From an uncultured Arachnia sp. (GTDB taxonomy: Bacteria; Actinomycetota; Actinomycetes; Propionibacteriales; Propionibacteriaceae), in the NCBI GenBank assembly GCA_947493705.1, contig CANLSH010000001.1:1-64000 (forward strand): a DNA stretch of 64,000 nucleotides. Reading direction: 5' to 3'. Every line of letters starts with the position of its first letter. The first letter of the stretch is position 1. Positions 54,074-62,909 of the stretch are shown piece after piece. The notes under the pieces are model-generated. The model was not told the origin of the DNA. It saw only the letters and a list, made by a program, of their open reading frames with translations, and did not search any database. A program made the position numbers and the translations under genes.

Positions 54074-54327
54074 AGTCTCTGCTCCCGTACCTCTGCCTTC
54101 GGCGTGCCTCCGCAGCAGCCCCCCGAAGCACTCATGCTCAGATCCTCTGCCTTCGACGTGCCGCCGCAACAGCCTCCCGAATCACTCGCACTCAGGCCGA
54201 TCTCCACGAAGCCCTCAGCGCCGTCATCAGCTTGCATGTTCGTCAGATTCTCTGCGGCGGGCATGTGGCCGCAGCCGCATCCCGCAGAACTCGTGCTCAG
54301 GTCCTTGTGGTTGTCGTTTGTAGTCAT
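54070..54327 (-). CDS. Cys-rich small protein with duplicated CC motif
   Basis: This 85-residue acidic protein carries G-C-G-C-G-H (C17, C19, H21) and two copies of S-G-G-C-C-G-G-T-x-K-A-E (C53/C54 and C71/C72). It lies between copA and csoR in a copper operon, with a 36 bp gap after copA and a 4 nt overlap with csoR. The thiol pairs suggest a metallothionein-like Cu(I) buffer or a carrier handing copper to CsoR; that is inference. No family name was recognised. The start ATG 54327 lies after AGGAAGGCACATCTC. Confidence 0.75.
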   Translation of the reverse strand: MTTNDNHKDLSTSSAGCGCGHMPAAENLTNMQADDGAEGFVEIGLSASDSGGCCGGTSKAEDLSMSASGGCCGGTPKAEVREQRL

Positions 54328-54363
54328 GAGATGTGCCTTCCTGTTTGTGTCAATTGACGGTGG

Positions 54364-56697
54364 TCATACGCGTGCCGGTTCCCGGGCGGGTTCCGGAGCG
54401 GCAGGGGTGGGTGTGGTTTCGTCGGCGCGGGACTTGAAGCTCCGCAGCCGCAGACTGTTACTGACAACGAAGACACTGGACAAAGCCATCGCGGCTCCGG
54501 CGAGCATCGGGTTCAGCAGCCCGAAGGCGGCCAGCGGGATTGCTGCGGTGTTGTAGGCGAAGGCCCAGAACAGGTTCATCTTGATGGTGCGCAACGTCCG
54601 CCGCGCCAACCGGATCGCATCTGCCGCGGCCCGCAGGTCCCCGCGCACCAGAGTGATGTCGGCGGCCTCGATCGCGACGTCGGTGCCGGTGCCCATCGCC
54701 AGGCCCAGGTCGGCCTGTGCCAGTGCGGGGGCGTCGTTGACGCCGTCGCCCACCATGGCAACGTTTTTGCCCTCGCTCTGGAGGCGGGCGACGACATCAA
54801 CCTTGTCCTTGGGAAGCACCTCGGCAATCACCTGTTCGATGCCAACCTCGGCGGCGATCTGCTCGGCCACGGTCTGGTTGTCCCCGGTCAGCAGCACCGG
54901 CGTCAGCCCGAGCTGTCTGAACTGGCTGATCGCTTGGGCGCTGGTGGGTTTGACCTGATCCGCCACCACCAGCACGCCGCGCGCGGCACCGTCCCAGCCG
55001 ACCGCGATCGCGGTCTTGCCCTGGCTCTCGGCGGTTTGCTTGGCACGGCGGAGGTCCTCGTCGAGGTGCTGCGACGACTCGGCCAGCAGCGACTCACGGC
55101 CGGCGATCACGGCGTGACCATCCACGACACCCTGCACCCCGAGGCCTTCAGCGTTCTCGAAGGACTCGACACCTGGCAGGTCACCGACCTCAGCGGTGGC
55201 CCCTGCGGCGATGGCCTGCGCGATCGGGTGCTCGGAGGCGTCCTCCAGTGCACCGGCCAGCCGCAGCAGCTCGGCCCGTTCCACGCCGGCTCCGACGATC
55301 ACATCGGTCAACGTCATCTTTCCGGTGGTCACCGTGCCGGTCTTGTCCAGCACGATCGTGTCGATGCGCTTGGTGGATTCCAGCACCTCAGGACCCTTGA
55401 TGAGCACGCCCATCTGAGCACCGCGACCGGTACCCACCAGCAGTGCTGTCGGAGTGGCCAGGCCAAGTGCGCAGGGGCAGGCGATGATCAACACCGCAAC
55501 CGCCGCGGTAAATCCTGCCGACAGGGGATACCCTGCCCCGATCCATGCTCCGAGCGCTCCCACGGAGATCGCGATCGCGATGGGGACGAACACTCCCGAG
55601 ACCCGGTCGGCCAGACGCTGGATCGCCGCCTTGCCGGACTGGGCGTCCTCGACCATCTGGGCCATCTGTGCCAGCTGGGTGTCCGACCCGACCCGGGTGG
55701 CACGCACCACCAGACGGCCTCCGGCGTTGACGGTGGCACCGGTGACCGCATCACCCTCGCTGACCTCGACCGGCACGGATTCTCCCGTGAGCATCGAGGC
55801 ATCGATGGCACTGCTACCGGAGGCAACCACACCATCGGTGGCGATCTTCTCACCCGGGCGGACGATGAACTCATCTCCCACGGACAGTTCTTCAATCGGC
55901 ACCCTTTGTTCCTTGCCGTCGCGCATGATCGCGACGTCTTTGGCTCCGAGTTGGAGCAGCGCACGAAGCGCTGCGCCTGCCCGGCGCTTGGAACGCTTCT
56001 CGAAGTAGCGCCCCATGAGAATGAACGTGATCACGCCGGCGGCGACCTCAAGGTAGATCTGTCCCAATCCATCGCTGCGGGAGATCGTGAACTCGAACGG
56101 ATGGACCACCCCGGGCTGGCCTGCCGTCCCGAAGAACAACGCCGTGATGGACCACAAGAACGCAGCCGAGGTGCCCACGGAGATGAGGGTGTCCATCGTC
56201 GCCGTGCCATGCCTGAGATTCATCCAGGCGGCGCGGTGAAACGGCCATCCCGCCCACACCACCACGGGCGCAGCCAGCGCCAGGGACGCAAATCCCCAGT
56301 AGTCGAACTGCAACGCCGGGATCATCGTCATCGCGATCACCGGCACCGATAGAACCGCCGCACCGATGAGCCGCTGACGCAATGAACGCAGTTCGGCGTC
56401 CTCGCCAGACTCAGCAGATTCGGCCTCGTCCTTCGAATCCGCTTCGGAGCCCTTCGGTGGAGCGGGAAGGGCAGCGGTGTAGCCGGTCTTCTCCACCTCA
56501 GCGATCAGCGCCTGCGGATCCAGGCCTTCTGCACCGGTGATGCTGGCCTTCTCGGTGGCGTAGTTGACGCTGGCTGTGACCCCGTCGAGCTTGTTGAGCT
56601 TCTTCTCGATCCGGTTCGCGCAGGAGGCACACGTCATGCCACCAATCCGCAACTCCACGCTCACCATTCCGGTCGTGGGCTCACTCACAGTGGTCAT
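54364..56697 (-). CDS. copA: Copper-translocating P1B-type ATPase CopA (second copy)
   Basis: The 777-residue protein has one N-terminal HMA domain with GGMTCASC (C23 and C26), a charged linker, and the P1B core. Motifs are [30 protein letters not shown] in ASEHPIAQA, and [18 protein letters not shown]; the C-terminal helices 7 and 8 contain [12 protein letters not shown] and [16 protein letters not shown], as in Cu(I) exporters of group 1B-1. It pumps Cu(I) out of the cytoplasm. It overlaps the upstream secreted-protein gene by 4 nt. It is a normal length, and unlike the copA at 46747-49494 it has its own HMA and no cupredoxin or YHS part. Confidence 0.94.
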   Translation of the reverse strand: MTTVSEPTTGMVSVELRIGGMTCASCANRIEKKLNKLDGVTASVNYATEKASITGAEGLDPQALIAEVEKTGYTAALPAPPKGSEADSKDEAESAESGEDAELRSLRQRLIGAAVLSVPVIAMTMIPALQFDYWGFASLALAAPVVVWAGWPFHRAAWMNLRHGTATMDTLISVGTSAAFLWSITALFFGTAGQPGVVHPFEFTISRSDGLGQIYLEVAAGVITFILMGRYFEKRSKRRAGAALRALLQLGAKDVAIMRDGKEQRVPIEELSVGDEFIVRPGEKIATDGVVASGSSAIDASMLTGESVPVEVSEGDAVTGATVNAGGRLVVRATRVGSDTQLAQMAQMVEDAQSGKAAIQRLADRVSGVFVPIAIAISVGALGAWIGAGYPLSAGFTAAVAVLIIACPCALGLATPTALLVGTGRGAQMGVLIKGPEVLESTKRIDTIVLDKTGTVTTGKMTLTDVIVGAGVERAELLRLAGALEDASEHPIAQAIAAGATAEVGDLPGVESFENAEGLGVQGVVDGHAVIAGRESLLAESSQHLDEDLRRAKQTAESQGKTAIAVGWDGAARGVLVVADQVKPTSAQAISQFRQLGLTPVLLTGDNQTVAEQIAAEVGIEQVIAEVLPKDKVDVVARLQSEGKNVAMVGDGVNDAPALAQADLGLAMGTGTDVAIEAADITLVRGDLRAAADAIRLARRTLRTIKMNLFWAFAYNTAAIPLAAFGLLNPMLAGAAMALSSVFVVSNSLRLRSFKSRADETTPTPAAPEPAREPARV

Positions 56698-57671
56698 GAC
56701 CCTCCTTCTTCCTCATTCGTGTTCGCGTCCTCGTCACTGCTGTCGACGTTCCCGCTGCTGCCCTGCTCGCCGGTGGCGTCAAGGACCAACGCCGCGGTGC
56801 GGACCTGCCCGTCGACCTTGAAGTCAAGGAAGAGGAGGTACCGGCCCGGGGTCGGTGCGCTGGCCTCGAATGCGATCTCCGGACCGAAGGTTCCCTCGGC
56901 CTGAGGTTCCTCAGCTCGCGGATGGACGTGCAGGTAGGCCAGATCACCTTGCCGTAAGGCCACCAGGTGCCCGAACGCGCCCAGATACGGCTCCAGGTCG
57001 GCGACCGCGTCACCGTCACGGGTCACGACCAACTTCAGTTCGGAGAGCTCTCCAACGGTGAGGTCACCATTGAGGCTGATCCCAAACCCGTCCACGGTGG
57101 TCGCGGTCACCTGCTCATCCCGGGTGACGGGGGTATAGTTTCCGGCCACCTGCACCAACGACGAGAGCGTGATACCCGTATCTGCCCCACTGGGAACAAA
57201 GTCTGCGAACACCCGATAGGTTCCGGGCGCATCCCACTCCCAGGGCAATGACCAACCGCCATCGGCGTTCATCTCCGGGTGAACGTGGCGGAAGTACTCC
57301 CCGTCGGCACGCACCACGATCAGGTGCAATTCCTTGTCATGGTCAACATCGAATTCCGTCACCGGCACCCCATCTGGCCCGGTGACTGTCAACGACAACT
57401 CACCGACGTCCTGGGCACCCCCAGGAGCACTCAGCCCGGAGAGCCGGTAGCCGTCCTGTGCCAGCCCCAGACCCAGCGAAGAGGCCTTCTCCACCTGGTC
57501 GTCGTGTCCGGCGGCGTCCGTCTCTCGTCCTGCTGAGTGTTCGTCCGTTGTTTCCTCGGCCCAGCTCTGGACCCTACTCTCCGGGACAACCGCACCCGCC
57601 GTGACGAATGCCACTGCGAACACAACCGCAAGGACAAGAGCGAACAAACCGAGCCGTGCTGGCGCCCTCAT
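56694..57671 (-). CDS. Membrane-anchored extracytoplasmic copper-operon protein with HVHP motifs
   Basis: The product has 325 residues from ATG 57671. One N-terminal membrane segment (about 8-30) is followed by a His/Asp-containing linker and two Ig-like beta domains. Each domain carries a histidine pair in the same setting: YFRHVHPEM in the first and YLHVHPRAE in the second. The C-terminus is acidic. Homologues are commonly encoded between copZ and copA in Actinobacteria, annotated only as secreted or heavy-metal-associated. The repeated H-V-H-P could bind Cu outside and take over ions from CopA. It overlaps both neighbours. Confidence 0.8.
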   Translation of the reverse strand: MRAPARLGLFALVLAVVFAVAFVTAGAVVPESRVQSWAEETTDEHSAGRETDAAGHDDQVEKASSLGLGLAQDGYRLSGLSAPGGAQDVGELSLTVTGPDGVPVTEFDVDHDKELHLIVVRADGEYFRHVHPEMNADGGWSLPWEWDAPGTYRVFADFVPSGADTGITLSSLVQVAGNYTPVTRDEQVTATTVDGFGISLNGDLTVGELSELKLVVTRDGDAVADLEPYLGAFGHLVALRQGDLAYLHVHPRAEEPQAEGTFGPEIAFEASAPTPGRYLLFLDFKVDGQVRTAALVLDATGEQGSSGNVDSSDEDANTNEEEGGS

Positions 57672-57880
57672 CAAATCCGGACGGCTTCGTAGCCCGCCTC
57701 GTCAACTGCTGCGATCACCGCAGCGTCGTCGACCGGTCGCTCGGCGGTCACTGCTAGATGTCCTGTGGTCGCGCTGACCTCGATGTCACTGACACCAGGA
57801 ATCTGCGACACCTCATCTCGGATCGCGCCCTCGCAGTGCTCACACGTCATGCCGGTCACCGTGTACTCGGTTGTGTCCAT
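57671..57880 (-). CDS. copZ: CopZ-type HMA copper chaperone
   Basis: The product has 69 residues from ATG 57880, behind GGAG; an ATG at 57913 is in frame but has no ribosome site. The HMA fold has TVTGMTCEHCEGAI (C13, C16) and ends AAVDEAGYEAVRI. It carries Cu(I) to CopA and CsoR. It is the first gene of the operon, and its stop overlaps the next start (TGATG). The promoter with CsoR dyad lies about 50 bp upstream. Confidence 0.88.
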   Translation of the reverse strand: MDTTEYTVTGMTCEHCEGAIRDEVSQIPGVSDIEVSATTGHLAVTAERPVDDAAVIAAVDEAGYEAVRI

Positions 57881-57931
57881 GTCCTGATCTCCATCCATAA
57901 CATTTCCCGTCATTACAATTTCAGCACTTAC

Positions 57932-57960
57932 CCTATACCCCCATGGTGTATAAATTCCAA
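57932..57960 (-). promoter_or_regulatory. Promoter and CsoR operator of the copZ operon
   Basis: On the minus strand, -35 TTGGAA (57955-57960) and -10 TATAGG (57932-57937) are separated by 17 bp. The dyad TATACCCCCATGGTGTATA (57934-57952) covers the -10 and most of the spacer, so a bound CsoR would block RNA polymerase. The predicted transcript leader is about 45 nt. Confidence 0.75.
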
Positions 57961-58187
57961 GTAGGCCCCCAGCACCCGCGGGTGCCCGGGCCCCCTGTTC
58001 TGGCTGGGTTCGGCGGGCTCAAGAGACAACGGCTCACGCATCCAGCGGATCGAGCACATGGAACTGCCGTACCGACAGGTGGTTCCTCGCCCCGTACGGG
58101 CATCCACCAGGCACAGTTCTTCGTCAACCCAGTGCGCACCGATCAGTGCGGAGACTCACCGGATGCGAGACTCACCGGATGCGAGAC
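57961..58187. other. Intergenic stretch with a 14 bp palindrome
   Basis: GCACCCGCGGGTGC (57972-57985) is a perfect palindrome just upstream of the copZ promoter. A minus-strand frame across the rest has no family resemblance. Nothing else is recognised. Confidence 0.4.
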
Positions 58188-58213
58188 TCACCGGATGCGA
58201 GACTCACCGGATG
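58151..58213. repeat. Four tandem 16 bp repeats at the end of the DUF2933 gene
   Basis: The unit GAGACTCACCGGATGC occurs three times in full and once without its last base, with no mismatch. The stop codon of the DUF2933 gene lies inside the third unit. Because 16 is not a multiple of three, expansion or loss of units can change how the reading frame ends. Confidence 0.95.
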
Positions 58214-58349
58214 GCTGTGCCGTCGGCTCCTCGGCGTCTTTGGCACCGTGCCCGCCATGGCAACCACGGCCACCGTGACCGAGATGCATCACAAGCATCC
58301 CGCCGATAACCAGGATCCAGATCCAGTTGGTGACGATGAAGTCCAGCAT
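58188..58349 (-). CDS. DUF2933-type small membrane protein
   Basis: The 53-residue protein starts at ATG 58349, preceded by TTAGGAAC. One membrane segment (TNWIWILVIGGMLVMHL) is followed by a His/Gly cluster H-L-G-H-G-G-R-G-C-H-G-G-H-G, then a polar tail. This is the plan of DUF2933 proteins, which occur with copper resistance and DUF305 genes. The last seven residues (GESRIR and stop) come from the tandem 16 bp repeats. The role is unknown; the His/Cys loop probably binds metal. Confidence 0.8.
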   Translation of the reverse strand: MLDFIVTNWIWILVIGGMLVMHLGHGGRGCHGGHGAKDAEEPTAQPSGESRIR

Positions 58350-58773
58350 GATGTGTTCCTAACCGAGCCGTGGGGTCCAAGTTGTTCATGATGTCTCAAG
58401 CGGTGCCGCCAAACGTCCACCTTGATGACCTCGGGACAAGCCTGCTCTCCCGTTGTGATGCCGTCACGTGCGTCCGACCAAGATTCACTCAAGACTGGTC
58501 ACTCAGAACCGACCATGAGATGACCTCCATTGCGGACCCGATGACGTCACGAGCGATCAGCGACGGGAACCGTGGCGCTTTTCTTCAGAGAACATCCATT
58601 GAACCCTCATCGCGCCAGCGGTATGAACCCAGCAACCTTGGTCATCCATCGAGGTGCAGCAGGTGATGACGAGCTGAAGGCCACATGGGCCTTGGGCACC
58701 ACCACCTGAGGCTGACACCATTGCGGGCTCGACCTACCCAGCGAGGCTGCACGCCGTCAGGACGGAGAACGAG
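58350..58773. other. Intergenic region upstream of DUF2933 and the split membrane gene
   Basis: No gene is recognised. It contains one near-match to the CopR-like repeat (58478-58493) and presumably the divergent promoters of its two neighbours. No clear -35/-10 pair was found. Confidence 0.5.
58478..58493 (+). promoter_or_regulatory. Weak CopR-like direct repeat
   Basis: CCAAG-ATTCAC-TCAAG, one half-site deviating in the first base, half-sites 11 bp apart, 129 bp before the DUF2933 start. Confidence 0.35.
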
Positions 58774-59221
58774 ATGAACGAGTCAACCGACACCGTTGGC
58801 GCACCAGCCCCACCAGACAGCGCACGGGGGGGTCCACCACCCTTCCGCAGTGCGTCCCGGTGGCCTGCGACATGGGCTTGTCAGGGCTCGCAGCACCGTT
58901 GGTGCAGTCTTCGGGGCACTCCTCGGGCTCGCACCACACGTGCTCCATCACATCGGCCTGATCGCCGGGGCCACATTCGTCGTTGGCGCCGGCGGGAACG
59001 CGCTGTTCTTCCTCGTCGGCCTCATTTTCTCAATTCCGCTGCTGAGAACGCTGTACCGGAAGTTCTCCACCTGGCGGGCACCAGCCGTCGCCATCGCCGT
59101 GTTCACTGCCTTGTTCTCCTTGTCGGCCTTTGTCGTTGGACCAGCTATCGCGGGAGGTGAGGCTCCGGCTGAGGGACCGCAACCTCCAACGCAGACCCAC
59201 GACGAACATCATGATGGGTGA
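58774..59221 (+). pseudogene. Copper-island membrane protein split by a frameshift in a G7 run
   Basis: ATG 58774 has a good ribosome site (GGAG, six bases before). The first 20 codons read MNESTDTVGAPAPPDSARGG. After the G7 run at 58826-58832 the sensible text continues in the next frame: HHPSAVRPGGLRHGLVRARS, then three membrane segments (GAVFGALLGLAPHVLHHIGL, FVVGAGGNALFFLVGLIFS and AVAIAVFTALFSLSAF), ending THDEHHDG at 59221. Removing one G joins them into about 148 residues. Proteins with LGLAPHVLHH are seen in actinobacterial metal islands without known function. It could be a true mutation, phase variation, or a base-calling error; starts inside the second frame cannot be excluded. Confidence 0.6.
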
Positions 59222-59250
59222 GCATCTGTTCCATCGGTAACAATGGGTGC

Positions 59251-59970
59251 ATGACCACTGAACCAGCGACACACGGACGAGTTCTGATCGTGGAGGATGA
59301 GCCGATCCTCGCGGGTACTGTGCGCAACTACCTTGATCGATCAGGTTTCGAGACCCGCTGGGAGGTCGACGGCCTGCAGGCCGTTGAAACAGTGCATGAG
59401 TGGGCACCCGACCTCGTCGTACTCGACCTGGGTCTGCCGAGCCTTGATGGGATGGAAGTGTGTCGTCGTCTGCGCACCTTCAGCGACTGCTACATCATCA
59501 TGCTGACCGCCCGGGCTGATGAAGTGGACACCCTCGTGGGACTTTCAGTTGGCGCCGACGATTACATCACTAAACCGTTCAGCACGCGAGAGTTGGTGGC
59601 CCGCGTCCAGGCACGACTGCGTCGTCCTCGACTGGCGGAGAACCCCGAGCGAGTCACAGAGACCCCCAACCGGGTGTTCGGCACACTCGTGATCGACCCC
59701 ACAGCCCGTCAGGTGGTCCTCGACGGCACCCCCGTGGTCGTCACCCCGACAGAGTTCGATGTCCTCGACGTCCTGTCCGCACAACCGAGGGTGGCGTTCT
59801 CCCGCCGCCAGCTCATCGACGTCATCTGGGGATCCCACTGGGGCGGGGATGAGCACATGGTGGATGTGCACATCGCGAATCTGCGCCGCAAACTGGGAGA
59901 CAACCCCACCAACCCCCGATTCATCGCGACCGTGCGGGGTCACGGCTACCGGATGGGCACTGGGCACTGA
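59251..59970 (+). CDS. OmpR/PhoB-type response regulator without adjacent kinase
   Basis: The product has 239 residues from ATG 59251. No ribosome site is present, but TAACAAT lies seven bases upstream as a possible -10, so the message may be leaderless. The receiver has VEDEPIL, D59 (LVVLDLGLPS), MLTARAD and ITKPFS. The DNA-binding end has VTPTEFDVLDVLSAQP and VDVHIANLRRKLG. It is clearly a paralogue of the regulator at 41701-42396, sharing FSDCYVI/FSDCYII MLTARADE and RGHGYRMG. No kinase follows; the next gene, lgt, converges. It may be served by the first kinase, or its partner has been lost. Confidence 0.9.
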   Translation: MTTEPATHGRVLIVEDEPILAGTVRNYLDRSGFETRWEVDGLQAVETVHEWAPDLVVLDLGLPSLDGMEVCRRLRTFSDCYIIMLTARADEVDTLVGLSVGADDYITKPFSTRELVARVQARLRRPRLAENPERVTETPNRVFGTLVIDPTARQVVLDGTPVVVTPTEFDVLDVLSAQPRVAFSRRQLIDVIWGSHWGGDEHMVDVHIANLRRKLGDNPTNPRFIATVRGHGYRMGTGH

Positions 59971-59998
59971 TCCGCTCACACCGCCTGCGGCTTCCTTC

Positions 59999-60892
59999 TC
60001 ACTCGGACAGTCGCGGGGACCCATCCTCGAACACGCCATCATTCACGTCCTGTTCCGGGGGATTCTCGACATCGCTGATGGCGCGACCTCTCGACCACAG
60101 CCACAGGATGATCCCGATGAGCACCATGGGCGCCGACAGCCACTGGCCCATACTGAGCCCCAGCGACAGGAAGCCCAGGTAGGCGTCCGGTTCACGCCAG
60201 AACTCGACTATGAACCGGAGTACTCCGTAGCCGATGAGGAAGACGGCCGCCACTTGGCCGCGGTAGTGAGGGCGGCGCGCGTAGAGCCAGAGCACCACGA
60301 ACAACAGGAGACCTTCGAGCAGCGCCTGATACAGCTGCGACGGATGACGGGGCACGTCCCCGCCGGTGGGAAAGATCATTGCCCACGGCAGGTCGGCAGA
60401 CGCCGCCCTCCCCCACAACTCACCGTTGATGAAGTTGCCGATGCGGCCAGCCGCCAAACCGATCGGGACGGCCGGGACGAGGAAGTCCGCCACCTGCAGG
60501 AAGGGGCGCCCACGGCGCCACGCAAAGATCGCCAGGGCGATGACCACCCCGAGCGCTCCCCCGTGGAAACTCAGGCCCCCCTCCCAGAGCTTGAAGATGT
60601 CAATCGGATTCTCCAGATAGAAGCCCGGCTTGTAGAACAGGACGTAGCCCAGTCGGCCGCCGCCAATGACGCCAGCCACGGCGTACAGCAGCAGATCCTC
60701 CACGTCGACAGGAGACCACGGCTTCGGCCTCGAGATGGACGCATAGGGCTCATGGCGCAGCCGTCGGCGCATCAGCACGTATCCGACTGCGAAACCCACC
60801 AGATACATAACCGCATACCAATGGATCATCAGCCCGAAGATATTCACAGCGACCGGATCAATGTCCGGGAATGTCAGCAGAAGCGATGTCAT
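59999..60892 (-). CDS. lgt: Prolipoprotein diacylglyceryl transferase Lgt (island copy)
   Basis: The 297-residue protein has seven membrane segments. The Lgt signature is GRIGNFINGELWGR, with LSFHGGALGVV, RHPSQLYQALLEG and the C-terminal RFIVEFWREPDAYLGF. It adds diacylglycerol to the lipobox cysteine. The text IHWYAVMYLVGF and GGGRLGYVLFYKPGFYL is much closer to proteobacterial Lgt than to usual actinobacterial ones. It is therefore probably an acquired extra enzyme. CueP and the DUF305 protein of this island are lipoproteins that it could modify. It has a CopR-like repeat 78 bp upstream but no clear ribosome site. Confidence 0.92.
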   Translation of the reverse strand: MTSLLLTFPDIDPVAVNIFGLMIHWYAVMYLVGFAVGYVLMRRRLRHEPYASISRPKPWSPVDVEDLLLYAVAGVIGGGRLGYVLFYKPGFYLENPIDIFKLWEGGLSFHGGALGVVIALAIFAWRRGRPFLQVADFLVPAVPIGLAAGRIGNFINGELWGRAASADLPWAMIFPTGGDVPRHPSQLYQALLEGLLLFVVLWLYARRPHYRGQVAAVFLIGYGVLRFIVEFWREPDAYLGFLSLGLSMGQWLSAPMVLIGIILWLWSRGRAISDVENPPEQDVNDGVFEDGSPRLSE

Positions 60893-60969
60893 ATGACAAT
60901 CATGCCAGTTCGAAACAATCTTCAGAAATTCAATCGTCCAAGACGGTGGCGCACCAACCAGCCCCCATT

Positions 60970-60985
60970 CTTCACAATTTCTTCA
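60970..60985 (-). promoter_or_regulatory. CopR-like direct repeat upstream of lgt
   Basis: On the minus strand it reads TGAAG-AAATTG-TGAAG, half-sites 11 bp apart, 78 bp before the lgt start, in a low-GC stretch (60893-61060). Confidence 0.6.
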
Positions 60986-61094
60986 TCGTTTCTTAGCAGA
61001 TTTCCAGATATCCAAAAATAGATCATCTGGGCTTTCCAGATGGCCTGCCGACCGAACCTGGGATCCTTGCGGGATTGCTCTGAGCTTCAGTTGT

Positions 61095-61751
61095 TCAGAG
61101 GTTCTCAAGCAGTCCCTGCATCTCCTCAATCTCCGCCTTCTGGTCGTCAATGATGACTTGCGCCAGTTCCAGCGCATCGGGATTGAGACCGTCGTTCAGT
61201 TCTTGCTCGGCCATCAGGACGGCACCCTCGTGGTGGGCGGTCATGGCGGTCAGGAACTGCCTGTCAAAGTCGACACCGGAGACGTCTGACAGTTCGGCCA
61301 TGACTTCCTCCTGGGACATGCCATTCATGTCCATCCCTCCATGGTCCATGCCTGTATGACCGGAAGGTGTCAGCGGCTCGTCCCACGCTGTCAACCAGCT
61401 CTGCATGAGCTCAATCTCCGGAAGCTGGGCTGCCTCAATCGTCGCAGCCGTGGCCTGAACCTCTTCCGACTGGGCCTTTCCAGCAGCCATTCCGGCCATC
61501 TCCAAAGCACCCTCGTGATGAATGGTCATCATCTGAGCGAAGGCGACATCGGCCTCGTTGTGGTCCATGGCCACCTCGGGTCCCGAGTCCTCAGCGGGCG
61601 GCGCATCGGGCGATGCCGAAGCCGATGCACTTGCAACGGAGGCGTCGGGGGTGGCGTCCTGCCCCGCAGTGTTGTCGTCCCCGCAGGCGGAAACACCCAT
61701 CACGAGCACGAGGCTCCCGACGACAGATACGAAACGTGCTGAAATATTCAC
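61095..61751 (-). CDS. DUF305 lipoprotein (ferritin-like, copper-associated)
   Basis: The product has 218 residues from GTG 61751, preceded by TAAGGAAT; longer open starts lack a ribosome site. The signal ends in the lipobox GVSAC (C23), and a Ser/Ala/Pro linker follows. DUF305 has paired His/Met motifs: FAQMMTIHHEGALEMAGMA in the first half and FLTAMTAHHEGAVLMAEQEL in the second. Between them is a Met/His/Gly loop (HTGMDHGGMDMNGM) well suited to bind copper. The family is common in copper islands. A CopR-like repeat lies 78 bp upstream. Confidence 0.9.
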   Translation of the reverse strand: MNISARFVSVVGSLVLVMGVSACGDDNTAGQDATPDASVASASASASPDAPPAEDSGPEVAMDHNEADVAFAQMMTIHHEGALEMAGMAAGKAQSEEVQATAATIEAAQLPEIELMQSWLTAWDEPLTPSGHTGMDHGGMDMNGMSQEEVMAELSDVSGVDFDRQFLTAMTAHHEGAVLMAEQELNDGLNPDALELAQVIIDDQKAEIEEMQGLLENL

Positions 61752-61828
61752 TGGATTCCTTAGGGGGGCGAGTGTCTTGGACCGCATCCAGAATGCCCGA
61801 GAGTCACACCTTCCCCGTGCAGGAATGA

Positions 61829-61844
61829 TGAAGCTTTGGTGAAG
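61829..61844 (+). promoter_or_regulatory. CopR-like direct repeat upstream of the DUF305 gene
   Basis: TGAAG-CTTTGG-TGAAG, identical half-sites 11 bp apart, 78 bp before the DUF305 start. Extended match: TGAAGCTTTGGTGAAGAAAC. Confidence 0.6.
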
Positions 61845-61987
61845 AAACGTGACTGCGGCGCTTTGCCGTCCGGCAACAGTCCGGCGACTCGCGGGTGAAG
61901 CTGAGTCCAGCCGCACACATCGGGCGACTACGGATTTGGGCCATCTAGTTCGTCATCAGGCTGGCGTGACGGAGCATCGGATGTGAG

Positions 61988-62626
61988 TCACGCCGATGGG
62001 CTGACCAATGTAGTGGGGACGGCAACGATCTCGCGCCAGATCCCTTCGCGTCTCACCTCGACGATTTCCAGTCCGGCCTTTTTCACGTTCAGTTCGGTGC
62101 GCCGGTTGATACTGGGTCCTACCAGCCGCCGCGTGATCGGACTGAGCAAGTCGAAGAGAGCACCGAGAAACCTGCCTTGGGGTCGCACGTGCTCGTACAT
62201 GAGCACGTGGCCGTCCCGTTTGATCACTCGTCGTACCTCTCGCAGGCCCTGAACGGGATTGCCCACCGAGCAAAAGACGCAAGTCGCGGTGACCGTGTCG
62301 AAGCTGGCATCGGGGAAGGTCAGCTGCTCGACGTCGCCCTGTTCCAACTGCACGGAAAGGCCCAGCCGTTCGACTCGCGCTCGTGCCTGCTGCAGCATTC
62401 GTGGGGAGAGGTCCACGCCCGTCAGATCCGCCCCTGCCGGGTAGTGCCGAAGATTTGTCCCGGTGCCTACGCCGACCTCGAGCACCCGGCCGCGAGCCCG
62501 CGCCATCAGTCTGCTACGTGACGCTCTACCGCCCATCAGCTCCATGGGAGCGGTCATGAGGTCGTAGAAACGGGCGACTCTGTCATAGACCTGGGCGACG
62601 CCTTGGCGCGTGGAGTCTGTCTCCAT
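61988..62626 (-). CDS. Class I SAM-dependent methyltransferase
   Basis: The product has 212 residues from ATG 62626, though the ribosome site is weak and starts up to 62689 are open. The SAM fold has motif I RVLEVGVGTGTNLRHY, the acidic end of strand 2 in LTGVDLSPRML, and motif II DTVTATCVFCSV. The text matches UbiE/phosphatidylethanolamine-type methyltransferases (PVQGLREVRRVIKRDGHVLM YEHV). Enzymes of this kind appear in metal islands, but the acceptor is unknown; a lipid or quinone is possible. It stands alone on the minus strand. Confidence 0.85.
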   Translation of the reverse strand: METDSTRQGVAQVYDRVARFYDLMTAPMELMGGRASRSRLMARARGRVLEVGVGTGTNLRHYPAGADLTGVDLSPRMLQQARARVERLGLSVQLEQGDVEQLTFPDASFDTVTATCVFCSVGNPVQGLREVRRVIKRDGHVLMYEHVRPQGRFLGALFDLLSPITRRLVGPSINRRTELNVKKAGLEIVEVRREGIWREIVAVPTTLVSPSA

Positions 62627-62838
62627 GCCCGGATTCTCACGGCGCGTCACGATGCAACCTCTCGGTGGTGCGTCATTCTCATGCCGCACCCGGCGCCGAC
62701 GCTGCGACTCAACGGGGCCGATGGCAAGGCCGTTCTCGGCGAAAACGGCGAGAGCAGTGATGTGCCCATGGTGGGTTGTTGGTCAGAACGTTTATGACGT
62801 CGATTCGTGTTCATGCTCGCCATTTTGCAGGTGGAACC

Positions 62839-62854
62839 TCAAGCTGGGGTCAAG
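62839..62854 (+). promoter_or_regulatory. CopR-like direct repeat, distal site before the rhodanese gene
   Basis: TCAAG-CTGGGG-TCAAG, identical half-sites 11 bp apart, 151 bp before GTG 63005. Confidence 0.5.
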
Positions 62855-62909
62855 CCGAGCACAACCTTTGCCGCAAGTCAGACACGACGACACCGGCCCG
62901 CGCCTCCCG

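Noticed and set aside
57961..58187. Minus-strand frame between the copZ promoter and DUF2933 as a gene
   Set aside because: No start with ribosome site, no family resemblance, and it runs into the copZ promoter.
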